The notes under the pieces were generated by a model. It ran no database searches. It saw nothing but the letters and a program-made list of their open reading frames with translations, and was not told where the DNA came from. Source: Valencia hispanica (lineage: Eukaryota > Chordata > Actinopteri > Cyprinodontiformes > Valenciidae). From it: 64,000 bases of DNA. The translations under genes and the position numbers were made by a program. The stretch covers positions 52,157,828-52,221,827 of the forward strand of contig OY747713.1 in the NCBI GenBank assembly GCA_963556495.2, in the 5' to 3' direction. Below are positions 59,501-64,000 of this stretch, one piece after another (positions within the stretch are counted from its first letter, which is position 1; every line of letters starts with the position of its first letter).

Positions 59501-62500
59501 GAATATTTTTCCCAAATTCTTGGGGATCAGGATACTTTTTAGGTAAATTTCAGACAGGCCTTTATATTCCTCTTGGTCAGCAGTGGTAGAATGTAGAATG
59601 CAACTGCTGGTGTGGCGCCCTTTCGCGCCAAACCAGCAGAACTAACGAGAGATCAACAAAGGAAGAAGCAAGGCTTGTTGCTGCGCTTCTGTTTGCTGTT
59701 GTTATTCAATTCAATTCAAAACATCTCTATTGATCCCAGAGGGAAATCATATAATTATGTTTTTTAATGAGTTGTTGTAGATAATGATGGCTGTGGGCAG
59801 GAAGGATTATAAACTGCTTTGCCCATCAACTCTTATTTTCACAAAGCCGGTTATTTGGCAATGTCTGCTCATTTCCCTCTGAATCACAACCAATCAGCGC
59901 GACTTAACAACAGCACCCACTGAGCGACTCGATTGGGCCATTCCGAATCTATATCCCCATACAGCTACTCCGTTGGTTCCTGAAATGGCCTCAAAAACGG
60001 CCCATGAAGTGGAGGCACGCGCATATCGGGAAGGTCTGGTCAAATTACCTTGAAGTTCTGATAGTGGAAACGCACCTCAAGCCTGGTACTCTGTTGGTTA
60101 CTGAAATTTTCCTGATTACAGCCCTGTCAGGCTGGTCTGGTGTGGTGGAGACACGCGTACAGTTGTGGTCAAAAGTTTTGAGAATGACACAAATATTAGT
60201 TTTCACAAAGTTTGCTGCAAAACTACTTTTAGATCTTTGTTTCAGTTGTTTCTGTGATGTACTGAAATATAATTACAAGCACTTTATAAGTTTCAAAGTC
60301 TTTTATTGACAATTACATGACATTTATGCAAAGAGTCAGTATTTGCAGTGTTGGCCCTTCTTTTTCAGGACCTCTGCAATTCGACTGGGCATGCTCTCAA
60401 TCAACTTCTGGGCCAAATCCTGACTGATAGCAACCCATTCTTTCATAATCACTTCTTGGAGTTTGTCAGAATTAGTGGATTTTTGTTTGTCCACCTGCCT
60501 CTTGAGGATTGACCACAAGTTCTCAATGGGATTAAGATCTGGGGAGTTTCCAGGCCATGGACCCAAAATGTCAACGTTTTGGTCCCCAAGCCACTTAGTT
60601 ATCACTTTTGCCTTATGGCACGGTGCTCCATCGTGCTGGAAAATGCATAGTTCTTCACCAAACTGTTTTTGGATTGTTGGAAGAAGTTGCTGTTGGAGGG
60701 TGTTTTGGTACCATCATTTATTCATGGCTGTGTTTTTGGACAAAATTGTAAGTGAGCCCACTCCCTTGGATGAGAAGCAACCCCACACATGAATGGTCTC
60801 AGCATGCTTTACTGTTGGCATGACACAGGACTGATGGTAGCGCTTACCTTTTCTTCTCCGGACAAGCCTTTTTTCAGATGCCCCAAACAATCGGAAAGAG
60901 GCTTCATTGGAGAATATGACTTTGCCCCAGTCCTCAGCAGTCCATTCACCATACTTTCTGCAGAAGATCAATCTGTCCCCGATGGGGTTTTTTTTGGAGA
61001 GAAGTGGCTTCTTTGCTGCCCTTCTTGACACAAGGCCATCTTCCAAAAGTCTTCGCCTCACTGTGCGTGCAGATGCGCTCACACCTGCCTGCTGCCATTC
61101 CTGAGCAAGCTCTGCACTGGTGGTACTCCGATCCCACAGCTGAATCCTCTTTTGGAGACGATCCTGGCGCTTGCTGGAGTTTCTTGGACTTTCTTCGATG
61201 CCCTGAAGCCTTCTTAACAACAACTGAACCTCTTTCCTTGAAGTTCTTGATATTCCTATAAATTGTTGATTTAGGTGCAAATTTAGTAGCCACAATATCC
61301 TTGCCTGTGAAGCCATTGTTATGCAACGCAATGATGGCTGCACGCGTTTCTTTGCAGGTCACCATGGTTAACAATGGAAGAACAATGATTTCAAGCATCA
61401 CCCTCCTTTTAACATGTCAAGTCTGCCATTCTAACCCAATCAGCCTGACATAATGATCTCCAGCCTTGTGCTTGTCAACATTCTCACCTGAGTTAACAAG
61501 ACGATTACTGAAATGATCTCAGCAGGTCCTTTAATGACAGCAATTAATGCAGTGGAACTTTTATGGCAAAGAAGGACTATGCAATTCATCTGATCACTGT
61601 TCATAATATACTGGAGTATATGCAAATTGCTATTATAAAAACTTAAGCACCAACTTTTCCTATATCCAATATTTATGTAATTCTCAAAACTTTTGGCCAC
61701 GACTGTATACTGTGAAGTTCAGGTAAAATTACCCTGAAGTTCCGATGATGGAAATGCGCCTATAGAGTAATTTTGGAATGCCGACCTCTCCTGGGGAGGT
61801 TCACCACTGTTCCAAGTGTTCTTTATTTGTAGATTATGGCATTCCCTTGGGTTTTCTGTTGTTTCAAAACTAATTACACAGACTACAATGCAACTAATGG
61901 AACTGTTCATTCATTCAGTCATATGTTCTGAAGTAGTATGACTTTGTGTCATTGTGTTTCGGTTTGTTAAAAAAATTATTGTAATTTTTTAACAATTTGC
62001 ATGATTTGTTTTTTATTTGAACGTGTGACAGGTTGTTAAAATTCTAATGGGTTGTCAATTGTTGAAAATCACTTCACATACAAAAAAGGACATGTTAGTG
62101 ACAGAAAAAACTAATTTGAAAGATTTTAATTCAGTGTTAAATATTTTCCTTCCAATTAAATTTCTACACAATTTGGATTGAAGTAAAAAAAAAAAAAATT
62201 GAGTGAAGGGATATCAGTACACACCCTTCTTCTGTTTCCTCTGCTGAGGCTATTTCTTGGAGTTTTACTTCCTCAGCAGAATAAGCAGGTATTTGATCAT
62301 TAAACCCAAGTTTTAAATAGAAACTGTGTGAAATACTAAACTTACACATAAGAACAATTTATAGTTCTGTATTAAATTGTTTTGTACTAATGTTTCAGGG
62401 TCCCCCAGGGCCTTCAGGAATACAAGGGCCTCGTGGGTTTCCTGGTGAGAGTCTAATAGGACCAAAGGCAAGTTCTCTGGAATTTTTTGAGTTAATCCAA

Positions 62501-64000
62501 GCTTTATAAACAACACAAGTGTCTAATTTAAATCTTGGTTTTTCTGTGTGTAACAGGGTGATAGGGGGTATGAGGGTCCCAAAGGCAGTGTTGGACCTCC
62601 CGGACTTGGGCACAAAGGTGATAAGGTATAATTAGCTGTGGCAGAACTACAAGTACATGTAGTATGAAACTGAAAGCTACACAGTTTAACCCCATGTACC
62701 ATACTGACTGAAAGGGAAATACAGGTACACCAGGGGATCCAGGTTTGAGGGGGGCTTCTGGTGCAGGGGACCAAGGAGAAAAGGTAAGGCTGATGAAAAT
62801 ATAAGAGTTGTCTTATTTTGCATATTATTCATCTTTATAGATTTGCATTTTAACATTTTAATGTAAATCTTTTTCATTGGCTTCTAGGGGGAGCAAGGAC
62901 CCATTGGCCCTTCCGGTCCCAGGGGACCTCCAGGACTGATAATAGCTGGACCAAAGGTCAGTAATACAATTTTATTCAAAGGTTATATTGTAAACACCAT
63001 AACATTTACACTGCAGGTGAAGACAGCTGAAAGCAGACAAAAATTACTTACAGTTCCTTGGAGACCTGTGTGGTTAACATAAAGACTTGCTTTATATTGT
63101 CTCTGGAGCATTTAGAACCTGTTCAGCTTTTCAGAACATTACAGAACACAATCAACCTAAACAATTTCAGTCTAGCTTGCAGCAGAAAACCCTAATATAA
63201 CATATACAGCATCATGGTTTCCCAAAATCTGCAGGTTGTTAATTGTTCGTCATTTATTGTACATTCACTTTAACAAAGGGAACCCTTTTAACTTCTTGAG
63301 TGAACCATTTCTTTGATTTCTTTTAATTTTGAAAAAAAAAAGAAAACCTCACATTCTTAATAAAACTAAGTTGGGTGAGACAAAAAAAATTATGCATTCT
63401 ATTATATTATTAATTTCAAAATGAAATGCATACAATTAAAAATAAAGCATTCCTTTCTCAGATGCTTATTCATTTTCCATATTTTTAAAATGAAAATGAT
63501 CAGTTTTGTCATGATCCTTAGTTGTTTGTGTAGTTTTATTGTATGTAGATTTGAATCTTGCGTCAGTTCTGTTTTCTCTTATTAGAATATTGTTCTTTGA
63601 TCTGAGTTTACTTCTACCTAGTGCTTATCCTTTACACCAAAGCGTCAAAATCCAACCACATACCCAAGTTTGACGCTTGAACAATCGCACCTCAAAGCGC
63701 CACCAAAGCGAATTGGACGCGTGTCAAAATAAAAAAAATTTGACGCGCATCAAGCCGGAAATATGCAACTTGTGGGAGGAGCTAGTGCCAGAGAGTGTTT
63801 TTGCAAAATGGCAGCTGTCAATCTAGCGGAAAATAACTGTAAAATAGCAGGACAGTAGGCTATCTTGCTAGCATTTGTGCAGGTTCGCAGGGTCAGTAAC
63901 GTGAAAACTTTCAAAAGTTAAATGAACTTACCAGGTTGCCCTATCTCCTCACTTATATTCCTCCAAGCGAGGTCCTTTTTATTCCTGTCTCTGTAGAGAA
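32008..64000 (+). CDS. col28a1: Collagen XXVIII-like gene, VWA domain plus interrupted triple helix (partial)
   Basis: Secreted extracellular-matrix collagen. Fifteen exons are visible, all joined in phase 0 after the first: a VWA exon, a 21-nt linker exon, a 60-nt exon with two Cys followed by the first Gly-X-Y triplets, then exons of 54, 45, 27, 45, 45, 54 and six of 69 nt. That gives about 440 codons. A VWA domain directly followed by a short Cys-rich linker and a helix with many tiny interruptions is the known layout of collagen XXVIII; collagens VI, VII, XII and XIV are arranged differently. The signal-peptide exon (upstream of 32008), the rest of the helix, the second VWA and any Kunitz domain (right of 62956) are not in view. 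The first exon starts mid-codon, so an upstream coding exon must exist. Teleosts carry several col28 paralogues and I cannot tell which this is. All exons and acceptors were read by eye; expression is not shown. Confidence 0.82.
32697..32717 (+). CDS. col28a1: col28a 21-nt linker exon
   Basis: Seven codons (NTVVTTG) between acceptor cttcttgcag and donor GTAAGT, phase 0 on both sides. It joins the VWA domain to the Cys-containing linker. Very short, but both splice sites are near consensus and the phase fits the neighbours. Confidence 0.7.
32964..33023 (+). CDS. col28a1: col28a exon: Cys linker and start of triple helix
   Basis: Sixty nt, acceptor tttatttcag, donor GTAAGT. Encodes a short linker with three Cys ([11 protein letters not shown]) and then the first triplets GEM-GRP-GSP. 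Cys just before the helix is where collagen chains are commonly cross-linked, so this may be the registration point of the trimer (inference). Confidence 0.82.
33024..33640 (+). other. col28a1: Intron of col28a without recognised gene
   Basis: Contains a 9-bp perfect inverted repeat, GGTAAAGGT and ACCTTTACC, at 33277-33305 with an 11-nt loop. No collagen exon seen. Confidence 0.5.
33640..33900 (-). mobile_element. L2-type LINE end, relic
   Basis: On the - strand from about 33885 reads [17 protein letters not shown] and [13 protein letters not shown], the C-terminal end of an L2-type polymerase protein, followed by AT-rich 3' sequence. Confidence 0.55.
33960..34245 (+). mobile_element. L2-type LINE 3' end
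   Basis: Encodes [17 protein letters not shown] and ends in the typical tail aaagcactttgagatgc ... gcgctttataaataaagtttgatttgattt. 5'-truncated, + strand, inside a col28a intron. Confidence 0.72.
34246..34480 (+). mobile_element. L2-type LINE RT fragment
   Basis: Frames read ALHWLPVKYRI-like and [17 protein letters not shown], the thumb-side part of an L2-type polymerase protein. Lies only about 50 bp before the 54-nt collagen exon at 34532. Confidence 0.5.
34532..34585 (+). CDS. col28a1: col28a Gly-X-Y exon, 54 nt
   Basis: Six perfect triplets ([18 protein letters not shown]), acceptor tttgattaag, donor GTAAGG. Fifty-four nt is the standard unit length of fibrillar-type collagen exons. It follows at once after LINE fragments in the same intron. 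Confidence 0.85.
34686..34730 (+). CDS. col28a1: col28a Gly-X-Y exon, 45 nt
   Basis: Five triplets ([15 protein letters not shown]), acceptor gaattcag, donor GTATTT (weak). Separated from the previous exon by only 100 bp. The following intron is about 8 kb and is filled by a copia-like element. Confidence 0.82.
34731..36579 (+). other. col28a1: Intron of col28a without recognised gene
   Basis: No collagen triplet run with splice sites and no transposon coding sequence recognised. Confidence 0.45.
36697..37325 (-). mobile_element. L2-like LINE 3' UTR inserted in the copia protease
   Basis: Nearly the same sequence as 3402-4030, in the same orientation, with the tail caattcaattcaattcaatt at 36697-36716. 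It splits the copia protease right after the DTACT active-site region. Confidence 0.82.
37816..38490 (+). mobile_element. LINE fragment, RT plus 3' end with CTGATT tail
   Basis: Reads [19 protein letters not shown] and [20 protein letters not shown], the RT finger and palm blocks, then after an internal deletion [19 protein letters not shown] and [13 protein letters not shown] from the C-terminus. Ends at aataaaaccctttctgattctgattctga. It replaced part of the copia region between protease and integrase core. Confidence 0.78.
38935..39470 (-). mobile_element. LINE 3' UTR and tail, - strand
   Basis: The tail reads, on the - strand, AATTTCCCCTCGTGGGATCAATGAAGTATT then a TTCA repeat at 38950-38936. 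The body is GC-richer with no protein recognised. Confidence 0.55.
39665..39698. repeat. Perfect 15-bp hairpin
   Basis: CTTCTCCAAGTTATT (39665-39679), loop ggag, AATAACTTGGAGAAG (39684-39698). The right arm forms the left end of the 480-bp segment repeated at 44494-44973. Confidence 0.9.
39685..40164 (+). repeat. 480-bp direct repeat, copy 1 (inside copia element)
   Basis: Matches 44494-44973 over exactly 480 bp without gaps and with about 13 substitutions by eye. The right part is copia integrase C-terminal sequence ([16 protein letters not shown]) that continues past 40164 in this copy only, so this is the parent copy. Confidence 0.9.
40690..42064 (+). pseudogene. Copia RT and RNase H remnant
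   Basis: Reverse transcriptase finger region at 40690-40860 and connection motifs at 40970-41110 ([30 protein letters not shown]); the YVDD-like active site is damaged (YHDFVWAG near 41341). RNase H at 41611-42064 keeps its end but lacks an internal block around 41705, where the expected sequence between the first Asp and the Glu helix is deleted. Confidence 0.72.
42150..42286 (+). repeat. 3' LTR of the copia-type element
   Basis: Preceded by a polypurine tract (aaagaaagaggggaga) and bounded by TGTTAG and CTAACA, perfect 6-bp inverted ends. Only 137 bp long. The 5' partner was not found. Confidence 0.72.
42287..42683 (+). other. col28a1: Intron of col28a without recognised gene
   Basis: AT-rich sequence between the copia LTR and the 27-nt collagen exon. 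Confidence 0.5.
42684..42710 (+). CDS. col28a1: col28a Gly-X-Y exon, 27 nt
   Basis: Three triplets (GRP GNK GEK) between acceptor ttcttttgacag and donor GTATGT. Half of a 54-nt unit. Short, but phase and both splice sites are good. Confidence 0.8.
43013..43057 (+). CDS. col28a1: col28a Gly-X-Y exon, 45 nt
   Basis: Five triplets ([15 protein letters not shown]), acceptor tatgttccag, donor GTAGGC (weak at position +3 to +6). Confidence 0.8.
43154..43198 (+). CDS. col28a1: col28a Gly-X-Y exon, 45 nt
   Basis: Five triplets ([15 protein letters not shown]), acceptor tttttctacag, donor GTGAAA. The next intron is about 9.2 kb and contains most of the transposons of the right-hand region. Confidence 0.84.
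43199..44310 (+). other. col28a1: Intron of col28a, possible Tc1 terminal relic
   Basis: At 43628 ctgaaaccagatgtttacatacactgta resembles the end of fish Tc1 elements; no second end seen. Otherwise AT-rich without recognised gene. Confidence 0.4.
44311..45340. mobile_element. DNA-transposon-like repeat carrying the 480-bp copia duplicate
   Basis: Near the ends cgtttacacgaca (44371-44383) faces tgtcgtgtaaaca (45265-45277), a subterminal inverted repeat. Between them, split by the 480-bp insert, is an open stretch starting atggcagatcc and resuming at 44974 with [46 protein letters not shown] to 45180. This may be the first exon of a transposon protein; family not identified. Confidence 0.45.
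44494..44973 (+). repeat. 480-bp direct repeat, copy 2
   Basis: Duplicate of 39685-40164, 4809 bp away, same orientation. Both ends abut transposon sequence of the 44311-45340 repeat, with no visible target duplication. Confidence 0.9.
45430..45600 (+). repeat. Degenerate tRNA-derived SINE
   Basis: gtggctcagtggaaagggcagtggtc fits a tRNA-like head with box A (TGGCTCAGTGG); box B is decayed. Downstream acatggtgatgtgcccctgg is typical of a fish SINE body. Confidence 0.45.
45628..46395 (+). mobile_element. Decayed L2-type LINE reverse transcriptase
   Basis: With frame changes the + strand reads [24 protein letters not shown], HCYADGTL in place of [30 protein letters not shown] and [10 protein letters not shown]: the L2-type RT order. 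Numerous stops. Much older than the copies at 1-4.6 kb. Confidence 0.68.
46396..47170 (+). other. col28a1: Intron of col28a without recognised gene
   Basis: No domain, repeat or collagen exon recognised. Confidence 0.45.
47171..48180. mobile_element. DNA transposon-like element with TAGGGATG ends
   Basis: Left end tagggatgccc and right end, read on the - strand, tagggatgtcccgatccaatcacgtgatc form an imperfect inverted repeat; the right-end sequence is familiar from a widespread fish repeat. About 1.0 kb. A 63-codon frame at 47619 shows no known motif. Confidence 0.5.
48181..48707 (+). other. col28a1: Intron of col28a without recognised gene
   Basis: No domain or complete repeat recognised; part of it (48310-48500) vaguely resembles a decayed SINE body. 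Confidence 0.35.
48708..48962 (-). repeat. L2-like LINE 3' UTR fragment
   Basis: Diverged copy of the UTR segment at about 3610-3860 and 36897-37160 (cagcaatccctcatactgagcaag, gaagaaacctccagcagaacc). Confidence 0.75.
48963..49709 (+). other. col28a1: Intron of col28a without recognised gene
   Basis: AT-rich; nothing recognised except the target duplication aaatc at 49705-49709. Confidence 0.45.
49710..50035 (+). repeat. 5' LTR of the 2200-bp element
   Basis: 326 bp. A TATA-like tttaag at 49790-49795 lies 29 nt before ggccggatcat (49819-49829), the likely RNA start. A (CAT)n run and an attaataaa-type poly(A) signal (49969-49977) follow. Confidence 0.88.
50036..50050 (+). promoter_or_regulatory. 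Putative self-primer binding site
   Basis: Two bases after the LTR, atgatccggcc (50038-50048) is the exact reverse complement of ggccggatcat at 49819-49829 inside the LTR. It does not match a tRNA primer site I know. Confidence 0.6.
50055..50430 (+). CDS. Gag-like N-terminal part of the 2200-bp element
   Basis: Met at 50055, four bases after the primer region, begins [20 protein letters not shown], then a helical Arg/Glu-rich stretch ([20 protein letters not shown]). An MDP-start followed by helices resembles the beginning of sushi/gypsy gag proteins; no zinc knuckle is visible. The frame runs on to 50831 but the Pro-rich continuation lies in another frame (50393-51526), so either a frameshift or the real product shifts near 50400-50490. 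Confidence 0.55.
50393..51526 (+). CDS. Pro-rich repeat ORF of the 2200-bp element
   Basis: 377 codons. Order: about 120 residues of PVPVHEP/PVPAPDP repeats (50490-50880), a short hydrophobic piece ([15 protein letters not shown]), two copies of [12 protein letters not shown], five copies of an 11-residue [11 protein letters not shown] unit (51035-51220), then four copies of a 14-residue [14 protein letters not shown] unit, ending in a hydrophobic tail at 51526. Low-complexity, strongly charged; function unknown. Because the DNA repeat unit is short, other frames and the opposite strand are also open here, so translation is not proven. Confidence 0.5.
   Translation: MAFCSPGTGPRRHEPLLLTHRNQRRRRGGAASRAVPAPVREPVSAPVREPVPVHEPVPAPDPVPVHEPVPVPDPVPAPVHEPVPVPDPVPAPVHEPVPVHEPVPVHEPVPAPDPVPAPVNEPVPVHEPVPVHEPVPVPIHEPVPVLVHEPVPAPEPVPAPEPAVVVAAVFLAVTAAALQRWTFPHASLELPGRVREDPSPSLKLPGRVREDPSPSLEPPERSSQEASEPPERSSQQASEPPERSSEEASEPPEPSSEEASEPPEPSSEEASEPPEPICLGRPLPARHLWRYLTLRRGPKGRPPDLRPVRGRRRGRPPDLRPARGRRRGRPPDLQVLRGRHRGCPPDFQGRTQRDSGPSFRGPPPPTLARVLVFFLFP
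50490..50880 (+). repeat. Minisatellite of CCAGTYCATGAGCCCGTT-type units
   Basis: Units of 18 and 12 bp (gttccagtccatgagccc, gttccagctccagatccc) arranged in mixed order. Unit lengths are multiples of 6, which keeps all frames open and explains the long opposite-strand frames. Confidence 0.85.
51578..51909 (+). repeat. 3' LTR of the 2200-bp element
   Basis: 332 bp; identical to the 5' LTR except for about three substitutions and two additional CAT units. Confidence 0.88.
51915..52262 (-). mobile_element. L2-like LINE fragment, ORF1 end to endonuclease start
   Basis: On the - strand reads [17 protein letters not shown] and [19 protein letters not shown]; aligns with 300-640 of the element at the left edge. 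The 2200-bp LTR element is inserted at its left end. Confidence 0.7.
52435..52488 (+). CDS. col28a1: col28a Gly-X-Y exon, 54 nt
   Basis: Six triplets ([18 protein letters not shown]), acceptor ctgttttgtag, donor GTAGGA. Lies about 170 bp to the right of the L2 fragment that borders the 2200-bp LTR element. Confidence 0.85.
52597..52665 (+). CDS. col28a1: col28a 69-nt exon with helix interruption, unit a
   Basis: Twenty-three codons: five triplets, then GV, then GNP GTK, so one residue is missing from the sixth triplet. Acceptor gttttaaaag is pyrimidine-poor at its end; donor GTATTT is weak. Only 40 bp of the following intron precede the inserted retrovirus-like element. Confidence 0.82.
52706..53130 (-). 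repeat. 3' LTR of ERV2 copy B
   Basis: Starts TGTTGAGAAGG on the + strand and ends tctcgtca; partner of 58503-58927. Confidence 0.87.
54640..55069 (-). pseudogene. ERV2 copy B env, transmembrane part
   Basis: On the - strand a frame contains an Arg-rich run ([10 protein letters not shown]) and, further on after frame changes, [17 protein letters not shown], like the heptad region of retroviral transmembrane subunits. Broken by stops. Confidence 0.5.
56530..56730 (-). pseudogene. ERV2 copy B integrase remnant
   Basis: Aligns with 14900-15110 of copy A and still shows the [13 protein letters not shown] block on the - strand, but the first catalytic region is deleted and the frame is broken. 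Confidence 0.55.
58482..58499 (-). promoter_or_regulatory. Primer binding site of ERV2 copy B, tRNA-Trp type
   Basis: TGGTGACCCCGGCGTGAT on the - strand, one mismatch to the tRNA-Trp site, three bases from the LTR end. Confidence 0.85.
58503..58927 (-). repeat. 5' LTR of ERV2 copy B
   Basis: Partner of 52706-53130. Read on the - strand it starts TGACGAGATAAAAATTCTG and ends CTACA before the primer site. Confidence 0.87.
59006..59074 (+). CDS. col28a1: col28a 69-nt exon with helix interruption, unit b
   Basis: Twenty-three codons with the pattern five triplets, GF, two triplets (GKL GSQ). Acceptor tctgtttcag, donor GTGAGT. First exon after the tRNA-Trp retrovirus-like insertion. Confidence 0.85.
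59075..59705 (+). other. col28a1: Intron of col28a without recognised gene
   Basis: On the - strand 59515-59320 faintly resembles Tc1 3'-side sequence ([37 protein letters not shown]), a decayed relic at most. Nothing else recognised. Confidence 0.4.
59706..59812 (-). mobile_element. LINE 3' end, family with (GAATTT) tail, - strand
   Basis: Reverse-strand copy of the ends at 20865-21107 and 28389-28790 (attcaattcaattcaaaac tail; gatggctgtgggcaggaagg). Confidence 0.75.
60160..61705 (-). mobile_element. Tc1-like transposon, complete ends, dead transposase
   Basis: 1546 bp flanked by TA (60158-60159 and 61706-61707). Inverted ends CAGTTGTGGTCAAAAGTTTT and, on the other strand, CAGTCGTGGCCAAAAGTTTT continue to at least 37 bp with about four mismatches. 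It encodes one transposase gene on the - strand. Copies with such complete ends are usually among the younger ones, but the gene is mutated. Confidence 0.9.
60336..61365 (-). pseudogene. Tc1-like transposase, frameshift, stop and catalytic change
   Basis: Cut-and-paste DDE transposase. Start Met at 61365 ([11 protein letters not shown]), helix-turn-helix domain with [12 protein letters not shown] and [16 protein letters not shown], then a frameshift near 61165-61180; linker ([35 protein letters not shown]); catalytic core [14 protein letters not shown], where the first Asp expected after IFS is Asn; [12 protein letters not shown]; an in-frame TGA at 60713-60711; second Asp in [12 protein letters not shown] and Glu in [11 protein letters not shown]; end KKKGQHCKY at 60336. 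Three independent defects mean no activity. Confidence 0.88.
61766..62398 (+). other. col28a1: Intron of col28a without recognised gene
   Basis: AT-rich; no repeat or exon recognised before the acceptor at 62398. Confidence 0.5.
62399..62467 (+). CDS. col28a1: col28a 69-nt exon, unit c, followed by a GC donor
   Basis: Twenty-three codons: five triplets ([15 protein letters not shown]), a five-residue block GESLI, then GPK. Acceptor taatgtttcag. The exon ends AAG and the intron begins GCAAGT, a GC-AG intron; the rest of the donor fits consensus exactly and no nearby GT would keep the frame and the 69-nt length. Confidence 0.83.
62557..62625 (+). CDS. col28a1: col28a 69-nt exon with helix interruption, unit d
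   Basis: Twenty-three codons with the pattern five triplets (ending GPP), GL, GHK GDK. Acceptor gtgtaacag, donor GTATAA. Only 89 bp separate it from unit c. Confidence 0.84.
62715..62783 (+). CDS. col28a1: col28a 69-nt exon with helix interruption, unit e
   Basis: Twenty-three codons with the pattern five triplets ([15 protein letters not shown]), GA, GDQ GEK. The acceptor (ctgactgaaag) has almost no pyrimidine tract, so this exon may be weakly recognised; donor GTAAGG is good. Length, phase and interruption position match the neighbours. Confidence 0.78.
62888..62956 (+). CDS. col28a1: col28a 69-nt exon, unit f
   Basis: Twenty-three codons: five triplets ([15 protein letters not shown]), the five-residue block GLIIA, then GPK. 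Acceptor ttggcttctag, donor GTCAGT. Same interruption type as unit c. No further collagen exon is seen up to 64000. Confidence 0.85.
62957..63625 (+). other. col28a1: Intron of col28a without recognised gene
   Basis: AT-rich with no further collagen exon. Confidence 0.5.
63626..64000 (-). mobile_element. Probable PIF/Harbinger transposon, cut by right edge
   Basis: On the - strand 64000-63932 reads [18 protein letters not shown] and ends at a good donor (CCTG|GTAAGTTC). This is the middle of a MADF/Myb-SANT-like DNA-binding domain, typical of the second protein of PIF/Harbinger transposons. To the left, 63645-63760 has repeated gacgcg/gcgtca motifs that may be the terminal region. Only the end of the element is in the window. 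Confidence 0.5.

Larger units (their letters stand above)
59967..61765. repeat. Two-unit tandem repeat of about 121-136 bp split by a Tc1 element
   Basis: Unit 1 at 59967-60087 (actccgttggttcctgaaat ... ggcacgcg ... aaattaccttgaagttctgat). Unit 2 at 60088-60157 (actctgttggttactgaaat ... gacacgcg) resumes after the transposon at 61708 (aaaattaccctgaagttccgat). Diverged but clear. Confidence 0.65.

Noticed and set aside
60463..61261. + strand frames over the Tc1 element
   Set aside because: Shadows of the - strand transposase.

Overview
This is vertebrate nuclear DNA, almost certainly from a teleost fish. It is AT-rich, genes are split into short exons with GT-AG borders, and the repeats are of types known from fish: L2-like LINEs with an esterase-type ORF1, Tc1 and hAT DNA transposons, tRNA-derived SINEs with GGAT-type tails, retroviruses and a copia-like element. 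Species cannot be fixed from the sequence. I see no bacterial operons, CRISPR arrays, rRNA genes or intact tRNA genes.

The one host gene I can support is on the + strand from 32008 to beyond the right end: a von Willebrand A domain exon followed by fourteen short in-phase exons, thirteen of them in the Gly-X-Y collagen part. Domain order, the Cys-rich linker and the short interruptions of the triple helix fit collagen XXVIII (col28a1 or a close paralogue). The signal-peptide exon lies upstream and was not found; the C-terminal exons lie off the right edge. From 52597 on, the exons are all 69 bp and follow a three-exon pattern of helix interruptions. One intron has a GC donor.

Left part (1-31 kb), no host gene recognised: L2 fragments (1-4.6 kb), a SINE and Tc1 remnants (5.8-6.5 kb), then a nested retroviral locus (6.9-20.25 kb). 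The outer provirus (+ strand, tRNA-Lys1,2 primer site) has lost gag, protease and most of RT. Its env is split by a second retrovirus-like element on the - strand (tRNA-Trp primer site, 9712-19119), which itself carries a hAT/ZMYM-like insertion and a retroposed insertion. From 20 to 31 kb come LINE tails, a hAT miniature element with an 8-bp target duplication, two related THAP-like coding fragments, a Tc1 relic and a SINE.

Right part (31-64 kb): the collagen exons sit between transposons that make up much of the large introns. The 34730-42684 intron holds a decayed Ty1/copia-type element with LINEs inserted in it. The 43198-52435 intron holds a DNA transposon carrying a 480-bp duplicate of part of that copia element, another DNA transposon and a compact 2200-bp non-autonomous LTR element with exact target duplication. 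The 52665-59006 intron is almost wholly a second copy of the tRNA-Trp retrovirus. The 59074-62399 intron contains a dead Tc1 element. A MADF-type exon of a probable Harbinger transposon runs off the right edge.

I did not find a clearly unprecedented functional system. The most interesting signals are the apparent self-priming signature of the 2200-bp LTR element, the nested proviruses, and the regular interrupted-helix exon pattern of the collagen gene.
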